From: Deltaproteobacteria bacterium
GTDB taxonomy: Bacteria; Myxococcota; XYA12-FULL-58-9
Assembly: GCA_016218825.1 (NCBI GenBank)
Contig: JACRCV010000075.1
Coordinates: 62,001-126,000, forward strand
DNA length: 64,000 nucleotides
Direction: 5' to 3'
Positions 43,501 through 55,500 of this stretch are shown in pieces (the first letter of the stretch is position 1; each line of letters starts with the position of its first letter). Below the pieces are notes generated by a model. It had not been told where the DNA came from and ran no database searches. It was given only the letters and a program-made list of their open reading frames with translations. Made by a program: the position numbers and the translations under genes.

Positions 43501-46500
43501 TCTGGATGTGTCGCTGACCAACGTCAGCGCCCCGGGCGCGTCGGTCAGCGGCCGGCGGATCACGTGGAGCGCGGCGTCCGACGCCAGGCTCGCGAGCCTG
43601 TTGCCGGGGGCCGCGACCAGCATCGAGCTCGTCGTCAGCGCCGCGCTCTCGTCACCGCTCGCGAACGGCACCGTGGTCGCGAACCAGGCCGCGGTGGCGG
43701 CGCTCGGGATCGGCGCGATCCTCTCCGATGACCCCGACGTCGGCGGCAGCGCCGACCCGACGACCTTTGTCGTGGTGTCGCAAGCGACCTTGAGCTTCAG
43801 CAAGCGGGTCGAGGACCGCTCGCCGACGACGCCCTATCAGCCCGGGGATCGGGTGCGCTACACGTTGACGCTGACCGCGGGCGGTGACGCGCCGCTCACC
43901 GACGTGGTGGTCACCGACCCGGTCGACACCGCGCTCGGCAACGTCAGCGTCAGCGGTGGCTCGACGCGCGCCGGCGTCGTCACCTGGTCGGCGGCGACCG
44001 GCTCGCCTTCCCTCAGCCGTTTGAGCCCGGGTCAGGGCGCGTCCCTCGTCTTCGAGGCGGTGATCGGCGCCAACGTCGCCGACGCCACCGTGGTCTCGAA
44101 CCAGGCGCAGGCGGCGAGCGTCGAGCTCGGGCAGGCGATCCTCTCCGACGGCGATGCGGCGGCCGCCGGCGCCCAGCCGACCCGCTTCCAGGTGGTGAGC
44201 AAACCCCGCCTGGCGCTGGTGAAGGCCGTGGCGTTGGTGGCCGACGCCAACGGCGAGTTCAACCCCGGCGACACCGTGGCCTACACCCTGACGCTCTCCA
44301 ACCGCGGCACCGCGGCGGCGACCGGGGTCGTGCTGACCGACACCTTCGACGGGCGCTTGACGCTCACCGACGCCGCCGGGGGCGTCGCCAGCGGCAACCT
44401 CGTGACCTGGGCGTTCGTCGACGCGTTGGCGCCGGGCGCGTCGCGCACCGTGGTCCCGCAGCTGAAGATCGCGCGGCCGCTCGACAACGGCGTCGAGATT
44501 GGCAACCAGGGGGCGGTCTTGTGTGCCGAAGCGCCGGGTCCGGAGCCGTCGGACGATCCGAGCTTGCCCGGCACCGCCGACGTCACCGTGTTCCGCATTC
44601 GCTCGCGCCCCGATTTCTCGCGAACCACGAAGACGGTGACCGACATCACCGGCGATCCACTGGTGACGCGGCCGGGCGACAGGCTGGCGTACACCGTGGT
44701 CGTCGAGAACAGCGGCGACGCGGACGCCGATCTGGTGGTGGTCGAGGACCCGCTGTCCCCGGAGGTGACCGTCGCCGTTCCCGCCAACGCGCGCCTCGAC
44801 GGCAATCGGTTGCTATGGGACGTGTCGACCGAGCCGGCGTTGGCGCGGCTGGCCGCCGGCGCCGCGAAGACGCTGACCTTCGAGGCGACGGTGAACAGCC
44901 CGCTGGCGAACGGCACCCGGGTGGCGAACCAGGCGGCGGTGCACAGCGACGAGGTGGCGCTCGCGGCGCTCTCGGACGATCCGGCGACCGCGGCCGTCGA
45001 CGACGAGACCGTGGTCAACGTCGTCAGCACCGCGGATCTCGGCGCCTCGACCAAGACCGTGACCTCGCTGACCGGGGTGCCGATCGTGAGCGCGCGGCCC
45101 AACACCACGGTGCGCTACACCATCACCGTGGTGAGCCGCGGCGACGCGCCGGCCACGAACGTCGTCGTCAACGACGCGGTGCACAGCGCCCTCGACATCG
45201 TCAGCGCCCCGGGCGGCAGCATCGACGCCGGCGCCCACGCCATTCGCTTTGCCGCCGACACCACCCCGGCGTTGGCGTCGCTCGCGCCCGGGGCCAACGT
45301 GGTGTTGACCTTCGACGCCCGCCTGCAGACGCCGCTCGATGACGGCCTGGTGATCGCCAACCAGGGCTCGATCAGCGCCGCCGGGATCGCGGCGCCGGTG
45401 TTGACCGACGCCAACCCGACGACGCTCGCCAAAGAGGAGACCCTGCTGACGGTCACCGCGAGCCCGGACCTGTCGGGGTGCACCGCGGTCTTCGTGAACC
45501 CCGGCACCGGGCAGGTGTTGAGCGCGGCGCGGCCGGGGGACGCGGTGCGGATGCTGATCACCCTGGTGAACCGCGGCGACGGCATCGCGCGCGGCGTGCG
45601 GGTGACCGACACCGTCGACCTGAGCCTATTGACCAACGTGACGGTGCGCGACGGCGGCGCGCTCGCCGGCAACGTGGCGAGCTTCAGCGTCGCCGAGGTC
45701 CGCCCCGGGACCGACGTGCAGTTGCGGATCGACGCCCGTTTGCGGTCGCCGCTCGATCCGACGACGCTCGTGAACCAGGCCGCGGTGCTGCTCGGCAGCG
45801 CCGGCGCGATCCTCACCGACGATCCGGCGCAGCCGGGGACGGCCGACCCAACGCGGCTGCCGATCCTCAGCGCCGCGACCCTCGATCTGTCCACCAAGGA
45901 CGTCGTGACCGCGGTGGGCGGCGGCATCGCCGGGCCCGGCGAAACCATCACCTACAGCATCGACGTGCGGAACACCGGCGACGCCAACGCCCACGACGTC
46001 GTGCTGACCGACGCTCTGAGCACGGATCTGGAGCTCGTCGCCGCCAGCGGCAACGGCGTCTACGATCCGGCGAGCCGGAAGGTCGTCTGGAGCGCGCCGC
46101 TCGTCGCCGGCGGCGGCCACCTCGTGCTCACGGTGACCGCGCGGGTCCAGGCGACCACCCCGAACGGGCGGGTGATCGAGAACCGGGGTGAGCTCGCCGG
46201 GCAGGGCCTGCCGCTCGTGTACACCGACGATCGACTCACCGGGACTCCGGACTCGCCGACACGGGTCACGGTGCGTGCGCTGCCGAGCTTCTCGGTGTTC
46301 CAGAAGGTCGTCGAGCTCCTGGATCAGCAGACGCCGGGTCGGTTGGCGCCCGGCGATCGGCTGCGTTACACGCTGATCCTGCAGAACAAGGGCAACGCCG
46401 CGGCGACCAACGTCGAGGTGCGGGATCTGATCGACCCGACGCTCCTGACCGAGCTGTCGCCGGTCACGCCGTTCACGGTCGTCGGCAACGAGGTGGTCTT

Positions 46501-49500
46501 CGATGCCGCGACTGTGCCGGCGCTGGCCCTGGTCGCTCCGGAGCAGCGCCTCGAGGTGGTGTTCGAGGCCAGGGTCGTCGCCAACGTCGCCGACAGCACG
46601 CCGATCGCCAACCAGGCGTTCGTGAGCAGCGCCGAGGTCGAGGGCGCCACCTCGAGCGATGACCCGGCGACGTCGGCGCCTCAGGACGCGACCACGGTCA
46701 CCGTGCGCTATCCGCAGCTCGAGCTCGTCAAGAGCGTGCGCGATCTGAACGGCGGCGAGGTGTGGCCGGGTGACAGTCTGGCGTTCACGATCTCGGTCAA
46801 GAACCGGGGGAGCGTGACCGCCTCCGACGTCGTGGTCAGCGACGCTCTGACGCCGGAGGCCGTGTCGCTCCTCACCGCCATCGATGCGCCCGGGGCGACG
46901 CACAGCGGCCAGACCTACAAATGGACGCTCCGGGAGCTCGCGGCCGGCGCGGTTGCGACCGTGGGGCTCGACGCCCGCGTCGCCGAAAACGCGACCCACG
47001 GTGCGAGCGCGACCAACCGCGCGAGCGCCAAGCCCAACGGGGCCCCCGAGGCCACGAGCAACGTGGTGTCGTTTGCGGTCGTGTCGCTGCCGCGCCTCGA
47101 GGACGCCACGCTCATCGTCAGCAGCGCGTCGCGGCGGGTCGCGCCGGAAGAGATCCTGACGTACACCTTCGTGATCCCGAACAAGGGCCAGGCGGCGGCG
47201 ACCGACGTCGTCGTGACGGACGCCCTCGATCCGACGCTCGAGATCATCGCGCTCAGTGACGGCGGGATCGCGAGCAGTCAAAGCGCGTCGTGGCGGCTCG
47301 GCTCGATCGGGGTGGGCGAGACCAGGCGCTTGGAGCTGCAGGCCCGGGTGCGCGCCGACGCCGCCGACGGCGTCACCATCGCCAACCAAGGTTTCATCAC
47401 CGCGCGCCAGATCTCCGGGCCGCTGCCGACCGACGATCCGGGCACGGTCGCCCCCGATGACCCGACCACGGTCGCGGTCGTCGCCCGACCGGCGCTGGCA
47501 AAGAGCACGCTGCAGGCGACCGATCTGAACGGTGGGGTCGCGGCCGCCGGCGATCGGATCCGCTACGAGCTGGTGGTGCACAACACCGGCACCATCCGGG
47601 CGACCGGCGTGGGCGTCCGCCTGGCGTTGCCGCCGTACACCGGCTACGTCGCCGGCAGCACGCAGCTGAACGGCGTCGCGATCCCGGACGCCGGCGGTCA
47701 GGCACCGGTGCTCGCCGGTGTGCCGCTGCAGTCGGGGCGGGGTGACGCGGCGCCCGGGGTCGTGCTCGCCGATGACCTCAAGGCGCCGCAGGACGAGCTG
47801 GCGGTGCTGAGCTTCGAGGTCCAGCTCGATCCGCGGGTCCTGCCCGGGGTGGTGATCTCGGCCCAGGCCGAGATCAGCTGCGCCGAGCTGCCGCTGGTGC
47901 TCAGCGACAACCCGGCGACCGACTCGGTCTCGGGAGATCCGACGCTCGTGGTCGTGGGCGGCGGCGCCGAGCTCGTGGTGACCAAGAGCGTCGAGCTGTT
48001 GCGCGACCTGCCGCCAAACGGCCGCGCCGACGTCGGCGACCGGCTGCGCTACGTGCTGTCGGTGACGAACGGCGGCGACGGGACGGCGGCGGCGACCGTC
48101 CTCGTGGATCGCTTGCCGGCGACCCTGTCGGTGCCGACCGCGGCGTTGGCGCTCCAGGGCAGGTCGCTGACGGTAGCGGCGGGGGATGACGACGGCGAGA
48201 TCAGCGCCGACGGGGTCGTGACCGTTCGGCTCGGTGAGCTGGCGCGCGGCCAGGGGCAACGGGTGGTGGTCGACGCCGACATCGGCAGCGGCCCCGTGGT
48301 GGTCAATCAGGCGGAGGTGACGAGCGGCAGCACCACCTGGCTCTCCGACGCCGACCCGATGCTCGCCGGGATCCAGGCGACGGTGACCGTGGTCGACAGC
48401 GCCACACCGCTGTTGGATCTGAGCCTGACCGCGAACGACGAGAACGGCGGGGTCGTCGAGGCGTCGGACAAGATCGCCTTCGCGCTCGAGGTCGTGAACC
48501 GGGGCGCGACCGCGGTCCACGACGTCATCCTCGAGGCGCGCCGCCCGACGCTGACGGCGGCGCCGGTCGTGGCCGCGTCCGAGCGAGCAACGCTCACGAG
48601 CGCTGACCCGCCAGCCTGGACTTTGTCCACCCTCGGGCCCGGCGAGCGGGTGCGGCTGAGCTTCGAGAGCACCGTCAACCCGGACGCGACAAGCGGCGAC
48701 GTGGTCGCCACCGGGGCCGAGGCGACCCTCACCGGCGCCAGCTTCGCGAGCCCCGACGTGGAGTTGATGGTGGGAGGCGGCGTCGGCACCGGCGGCTTCT
48801 CGGGGCGGATCTTCCGCGACCACGGCGTCAAGGACGGGGTGTACACCGAGGGCCAAGACGAGGCGCTCACGGGTTTCTCGGTGCTGCTCGTCCCTGAGAG
48901 TCGGCTCGGGGCGGCGGACAGCGACGCTGAGCCGTCGACCCTGGCGGTGCGCAGCATCGGCGTCGGCCGTGACGGCAAGTATCGGCTGGTCGGCGTTCCG
49001 GTGGGCCGCTATCAGCTATGGGCCGCGGCGGCAGACGGGGCGATGTTCGCCGCCAGCCCGACGTTGGCGGCGAGAGGCGGCAGTGGTCAAACCTACGACC
49101 TCGCCGTCGATCCGAGCGGCATCGTGTACCAGGAGGTCGACGGCGCGGCGTTGCCGGTGGCCGGGGCGCGGGTCTTCCTGGTCGACTTCGACACCGGGCA
49201 GGATCTGCCGCGCACCGCGATGTTCGGTGGCCAGCAAGGGCAGGTGACCACCGGCCAGGGGTTCTACCGCTTCGACGTTCGGGCGTCGGCGCTGCCGCGT
49301 CGGCTCTACATTCGAATCGAGCCGCCGTCGGCGAGCTTCGTCTTTCCGTCGGTGGTGTTCCCGCCCGAAGGTGTCAGCGCCGATAGCCGCTGGGGAAGCC
49401 CGGCGACCGCCGACGCCGGCGGTCGCATCGTGCCGTCGGACATCCCCGATCTGACCGCGGACCACCGCTACTTCCTGCGCTTCGATCTGGACGCCGGCTC

Positions 49501-52500
49501 GCCGAACTACACCAACAACCACATTCCGATCGACCGGCTCGATCAGCACATCAAGCTCGTAAAGCAGGCGTCACGGCGCACGGCGCAGATCGGCGAGATC
49601 GTGACTTACAGCGTCCGCATCACCAACCCCCTCGATCGGGAGTTCGTGATCGACGACGCCGGCCAAGGCGGGGTGTGGCTCGTCGACGACTTCCCGGAAG
49701 GCATGCAGTGGGCGCGCGACGAGGCCAGCGTCGTGACGACGATCGCCGGCGGCGCGAGCGAACCGCGGCGCCTGGGAGTGCGGTCGCGGTCCGGCAAGAC
49801 CATCGTCTTCCAGGCGCTGTCGCTGCCGGCCCGTTCGGTGGTCACGGTTCGGTACTACGCGGTGGTCGGGGTGCGCGCCAAGGGCGAGCAGACCAACCGC
49901 GCCCGCTTGGTGGACGCCGGCAACGTTCGGATCTCCAACGAAGCGTCGGCGACCGTGCGGATCGTCGCCGATCCGATCTTCGATCAGGGCACGGTGCTGG
50001 GCCGGGTCTTCTGTGACGACGGCAATGGTGCGATCGACGCCGCCGAGCTCGGGTTGCCGGGAGCGCGGGTGTACCTCGACAACGGCTACTACGTCGACAC
50101 CGACATCGAAGGGAAGTTCCACTTCCGGGGTGTCGATCCGGGCCGTCACCTCATCAAGATCGACCTGAACTCGACGCCGCCGGGGACGACGCCGGCGACC
50201 GACGTCCGCCGCGACTTCTACGTCTCTCGGGGTTTGCTCGCGAAGATCAACTTCGGCCTGCGGTGCGCGTGGAGCGCGGCCCGCCCGACCGAGGTGACCC
50301 TGAAGACGCCGCCGCCGCCGGCGCCGGCAGGGCAAAGCGTGGTGTTGATGGTCGACCGGCTGCAGCCGGGCATCGCGCTCGACGGCGCGGCCCAGGCGTT
50401 GCCGCTCGTCGACGCGGTGCTCACCGCGGTGGGCGACGCGCCCGACTTAGTGACCGCCGGCGTTGAGGTGCCGGGCCCGACGGCGCTGGTGTGGCACACG
50501 CAGGTGGCGGACGCGGTCCGGATCGTCCGCTGGGAGATCTCGGTGTTCGCCGACGACGGGCGCGAGGTGTGGCGGGTCGGGGGCGACGGCCGGCCGCCGG
50601 CGCGGATCCCTTGGCAGATCCTGCCGGCGGATCAACCCCTGACGCCCGGTGCGAGCTACACCTACCGCATCGCGGCGCAAACAGTCGAAGGCGACCTGGG
50701 CGAAGGGCGGTGGCGCCAGCTCTCGTATCAGCTCGGCGGCGCGACCCCGGCCGCCGCCGCGGCGCCCACGGTGTGGAACGGCTTGATGTTCGAGCCGGAC
50801 AGCGACACGCCGACGACCCTGGCGAAGGATCGGGTGCGCGAGCTGGTCACGGCGCTGCGAAAACAGGGCCCGCTGCCGGCGCTGACCCTCGAGGCCCACA
50901 CCTACTTCAACGCCCAGCGCAGCGCCAACCTGCTGCTCAGTCAGCGGCAGGCAGTGGCGCTGCGGGCGCTGCTGGTGGCGGCAGGCTATCCCGAGGTCAA
51001 GATCCGCGCCGTCGGCAAGGGTGACACCGAGCCGCTGGCGCCGAGCGTCACCCGCAAGGCGCGCGAGCTCAATCGGCGCGTCGTCTTGAAGACCGAGCAG
51101 CCGGTCGTGGTCAGAGCGGCGCCGCCGCCGGCGCCCGAGTATGCCGGGGTCGCGATCGTGAACGGTGAGGCGCAGATCCTCGACGAACAGCGTTTCGAGC
51201 GCGAGCTGCCGGTGGATGTAGGGACGGCGGTGCGCATCGACCTGCGGCAGCAAAACGGGCGCCGGGTCCGGGTCACGCGCGTCTACCCGTTCGCCCAGGT
51301 CGCGTCCGGTGACCGGCCAAGCGTCACGCTCGAGGTCGCCGGGAGCGTGACCGACGGCAGCCTCCGCATAGGGTCGGACACCGTGCCGCTGGCGCTGGCC
51401 GTCGCCAGCTGCGACCTCGAGAATGGGGCGCTGGGCTTAAGCGCGACCGGGCTCGAGCCGCCGGCGCGCTTCAAGGTCCGGGCGGCGGTGCCGCTGCGAT
51501 CGTGGCTGGTCCGGATCCTCAACCCGGAGGGCACGGTCTTGAACGATCTCTCGGGCGAGGGTGATCCGCCCGAGATCGTGACCTGGAACGGTCGGAGCAA
51601 CGCCGACGCGGTGGTCGTTCGACCCGCGACCTACAGCTACCGGTGCCTCCTCACCGATCTGGACGGCAACCGGGTGGTCTCGGCGCGGCGGCCGATCATG
51701 GTGGGCGGGGCCGGTGCCAAGCCGACGTACGCGAAGACGCTGCGCGGCGAGCTCTATCCGCGGGCCGAGGGTCTCCAAGCCGAGGTGCTCCGGGAGCTCG
51801 ACCTGGCGGCGGCGGCGGCAAGTGGCGTTGCCGGCGCGCGGCTGCGGGTCGAGGTCCACGACACCGCGGCGGGAGGCAAGCTGCAGGCGCAGATCCGCAC
51901 TGCCCGGCTCGCGGCCGCGTTCAAGGCCGCCCTCGTGGCGCGCGGCGTCGCCGAGTCGAGCATCGACGCGGTCGCGGTGGGCGGCGCCAAGCCGTTGATG
52001 GCGGGCGCCGGGCGGCGCGCCGACGAGATGAACCGGCGCGTCTCGATCGAGGTGGTCGCTGCGGCTGCGCCTGAGCTCTTGGCGATCGTCGAGACCCCGG
52101 CGGCGCCGCACGCCAAGGTCGCCGGCACCGCGCTGCCGGTGGACGCGAGCGGCACCTTCGCCGGCACCGTCGTCGTCGACCCGGACGCGGTGCTGCTCGT
52201 CGATCTATTGGCCGCCGACGGTCGCAGCGGCCTGTTCAACGTCCCGATCTTCGACGGCAAGCCGCTCGGCGCCGCGGTCACCGAGATCCCGCAAGGCCGG
52301 CGGCCGAAGGAGGGTGAGCCGAGGATCGGCAGCGATCCGGCGAGTCTGCGCGCGCCGCAGACGGAGCTCCCGGAGCCGGTGGCCGCGGCACCGGCAAGCG
52401 GCGCGGCGGCGGACAACCTCCCGGTCGAGTTCCACGAGAGCCTCACCGACGACGGGGGGGTGGACGCCGTGGTCGGCTGGCGGCCGGCGATGCCGACCCC

Positions 52501-55500
52501 GCATTTGGCGCCGCCGAACGGCCCGCCGCGACTGGTGGAGGCGAACGGCCCGCCGCGGCTGGTGGAGGCGAATGGGCCGCCGCGGCTGGTCGAAGCCAAT
52601 GGGTCGCCGCACCTCGTCGACGCCCGCCCGGGGGGATCGGCGGCGGCTGCCGGCGAAGCAGGTGCCGTCACCAACTCGGCAGCGACGGCGCTCGCGGAGG
52701 TGCCGGCCGGCACCTTGGCCGCAAGCCTGGAGGTGTGGTTGCCGGCGGACGGCGCCACCCTGTCCGGCGAGCGCCTCACGGTATACGGCCGGAGCGCGCC
52801 GGAGAACACCGTGCGGCTGAACGGTGAGGTGCTCGGGCTCGACGACGACGGCCGGTTCATGAAGACGTTGGTGCTGCCGACCGGACCGGTCAGGGTGGAC
52901 GTGAGCGCCGAGGATCAGGACGGCAACAGCGCCCACGTCGCGCGTTCGTACCAGGTCCCGGACTCGGAGTGGTTCCTGTTGGCGATGGGTGACGGTGTCG
53001 CCGGACGGGGGCAGGGTCTCGAGGGAATGAACCGCGGCACGACATGGGACAGCACGCGGGGCAGCTACCCCGACAGCCTCCCCGACGACCTCTATCTTCA
53101 TGGTCGGGCGGTGGGGTACTTCAAGGGCCGGGTGAAGGGCGCGGCGCTGTTCGCCGCCAACCCGTTCCGCGAGGTGCGGTTGAGTGCGCACCTCGACACC
53201 GGCAAGGCCGCCGACGCCGACTTGGTGAAGCAGCTCATCGATCCGGAGCGCTACTACCCGGTTTACGGTGACGCGGCCACCGAGGTTCAGGACGTCTCGT
53301 CGCGCTCCAAGATCTACGTGCTCGTGGAGGCGGATCGGTCGCGCGCCATCGTCGGTAACTTCTCGACCAAGCTCGACGGCCTCGAGCTGTTCCGCTTCCA
53401 GCGCAGCTACTTCGGGGCCGCCGTCGATCTCGACCACGAATTCGTCGCCGGCTCGCGGTCGCAGGCGCACGCGCTCGTCGCCTCGGGACAGAACGGCGTT
53501 CGCCACCGCCAGGTGGCTCTGCAGGGCACCGGCGGCTCGATGTACTTCTTGCGGGACGGCGAGCTCGTCGAGGGCTCGGAGCGCGTCGAGCTCGTGGTGC
53601 GGGACGCGGTGACCGGCATGCGCCTGCAGGCGGTGCCGCAGACCCGCGACGTCGACTACAGCATCAGCTACCGCGAGGGCCGCCTGGTGTTCTCGGCGCC
53701 GGTGCCGTCGGTGGCGCTCGCGGGCTGGCGCTTGAACCAGAACGCGAGTCGGACGCTGGACGGCAACCCGGTGTTCGCCGAGATCGAGTACGACTACCGG
53801 TCGCCGGCGCTTGATCAGGGGGACAAGGCCATGGCGGTCCAGGTGCGCCAGGGCTTCGGCGATCGGGTGATCGTGGGCGGCGGCGCGGTGAGCGAGGACC
53901 GCACCGCCTCCGGCGGCTCGAAGTACGAGCTCTACGGCGTCGACTTCGTCGGTCGGATCTCGAAGACCACGCGGGTGACGGCCGAGCTCGCCTACTCCAA
54001 GGCGACCGACGGCGATCACCTGGCGAGCTACGACGGCGGCGTGACCTACGGCACGCTGGGGGCGAGCGATCCGTTGCGCGCCGGCACCAACGCCTCACGC
54101 CTGCCGGCGAACGCCAAGGGCAGGGCAGGGAAGCTGACGCTCGCCGGCGATCTGGGCGAGTTCCTGCCGCGTCCGAGCACCTTGCCCGCGGCCGCGGAGT
54201 TCTTGGCCTACAACCTCTACTATCAGTTTCAGGATCCGTTCTTCTACTCCGGCAACACCGTGTTCGAGCAGGGGCAGACGAAGGTCGGCGGCCAGCTGCG
54301 GGCGAGCCTGAGCGAGGTCGACAGCGTGCGCCTGCGCCACGACGGGGTCTGGAGCCGGCTGTTCTTGGGCGACGTCCCGCGAGACATCGACCGCCAGATC
54401 ACGACGCTGACCTACGAGCACCGCGGCGACGGTTGGCGGGCGGGGTCGGAGATCGGCCACACCTATTGGGACGACGGCGCTCGGGCGGTGAACACCGACG
54501 GCGTCAGCCTGTTCGGCGAGCGCAAGCTGCTGCCGCGCCTGACGCTGACCGGCGAGCAGCAGCTGCTGGTGCGCGCCGATTCCCGGGTGGTCGACGCCTG
54601 GAACGACCGGCTGGTGAGCTCGGTGAGCGCCCGCTATCAGCTGGGCGAGAGGCTGTACGCCACCGCGAACGAGAGCCTGCGCTGGTCGGGGGCCAACAGC
54701 GCCCAGCTCGGCCTGAAGACCAACGTGATGGACGACGTCAACCTGTACGCCGCCGAGCGCCTGACGACGACCCTGGACGGCCGGACCGTGAGCACCAGCG
54801 TCGTCGGCGGCGAGTCGACGGCGATCCCGGGCTCGCGCTCGTACGCCGAGTACCAACTGGACGCGCTGGCGTCGGGGCAGAGCGGTCGCGCGGTCTTCGG
54901 CATGGACAACAAGTGGTCACTCTTGGACGGTGTGACCCTGAACCTGTCGTACGAGCGGGCACAGCTCCTCGGCGCGCAGCAGAGCGCCGCCGGCGGTGTC
55001 GGGTCGGCGGTCAACGAGCCGAGCGTCACCGGCTATGGCGCGACGCCGCTCGGGCCGACGCAGCAGTTCACCGCGTCCGGCTACTCCTCGGCCGGGGTGG
55101 TCCCGGTCGGGGTGTCGTCGCGCGACGCCTTCGCCACCGGTCTCGAGCTGCTGCGGGCGAAGAGCTTCAAGGCCGGGCTCCGCTTCGAGATGCGCTACGA
55201 CCGCGGCGACGCGCAGCTGGGCGCCCACGACCGCCTGGTGTTCTTCGGCCAGGCCGGGGCCGATTGGCGTCTGGACCGCTACCTCGTGGTCCTCGGCCGG
55301 GCCCGGGGTGCTGCGGTGCAGAACCTCGATTTCCGCGAAGAGGCGGGCTCAGAGCTCGGCTTCGCCGAAGGGCAGTACGCCGACGTCTCGTTGGGGGTGG
55401 CGCTTCGCCCGGTGCACACCGACTTCGTCAACGGCCTGTTCAAGTGGACGCGGCGCTACGAGCGCCGGCCGGTGAACGTGGAGCTGACGCAGTTCCAGCT

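Noticed and set aside
45626-48856. 1076-aa minus-strand ORF inside the giant gene
   Set aside because: Shadow ORF produced by the periodic GC-rich DUF11 coding repeats; composition not protein-like.
52517-52624. CRISPR-like array
   Set aside because: Units are contiguous 27-mers in frame with no spacers; protein minisatellite, not CRISPR. No CRISPR or cas genes seen in the window.
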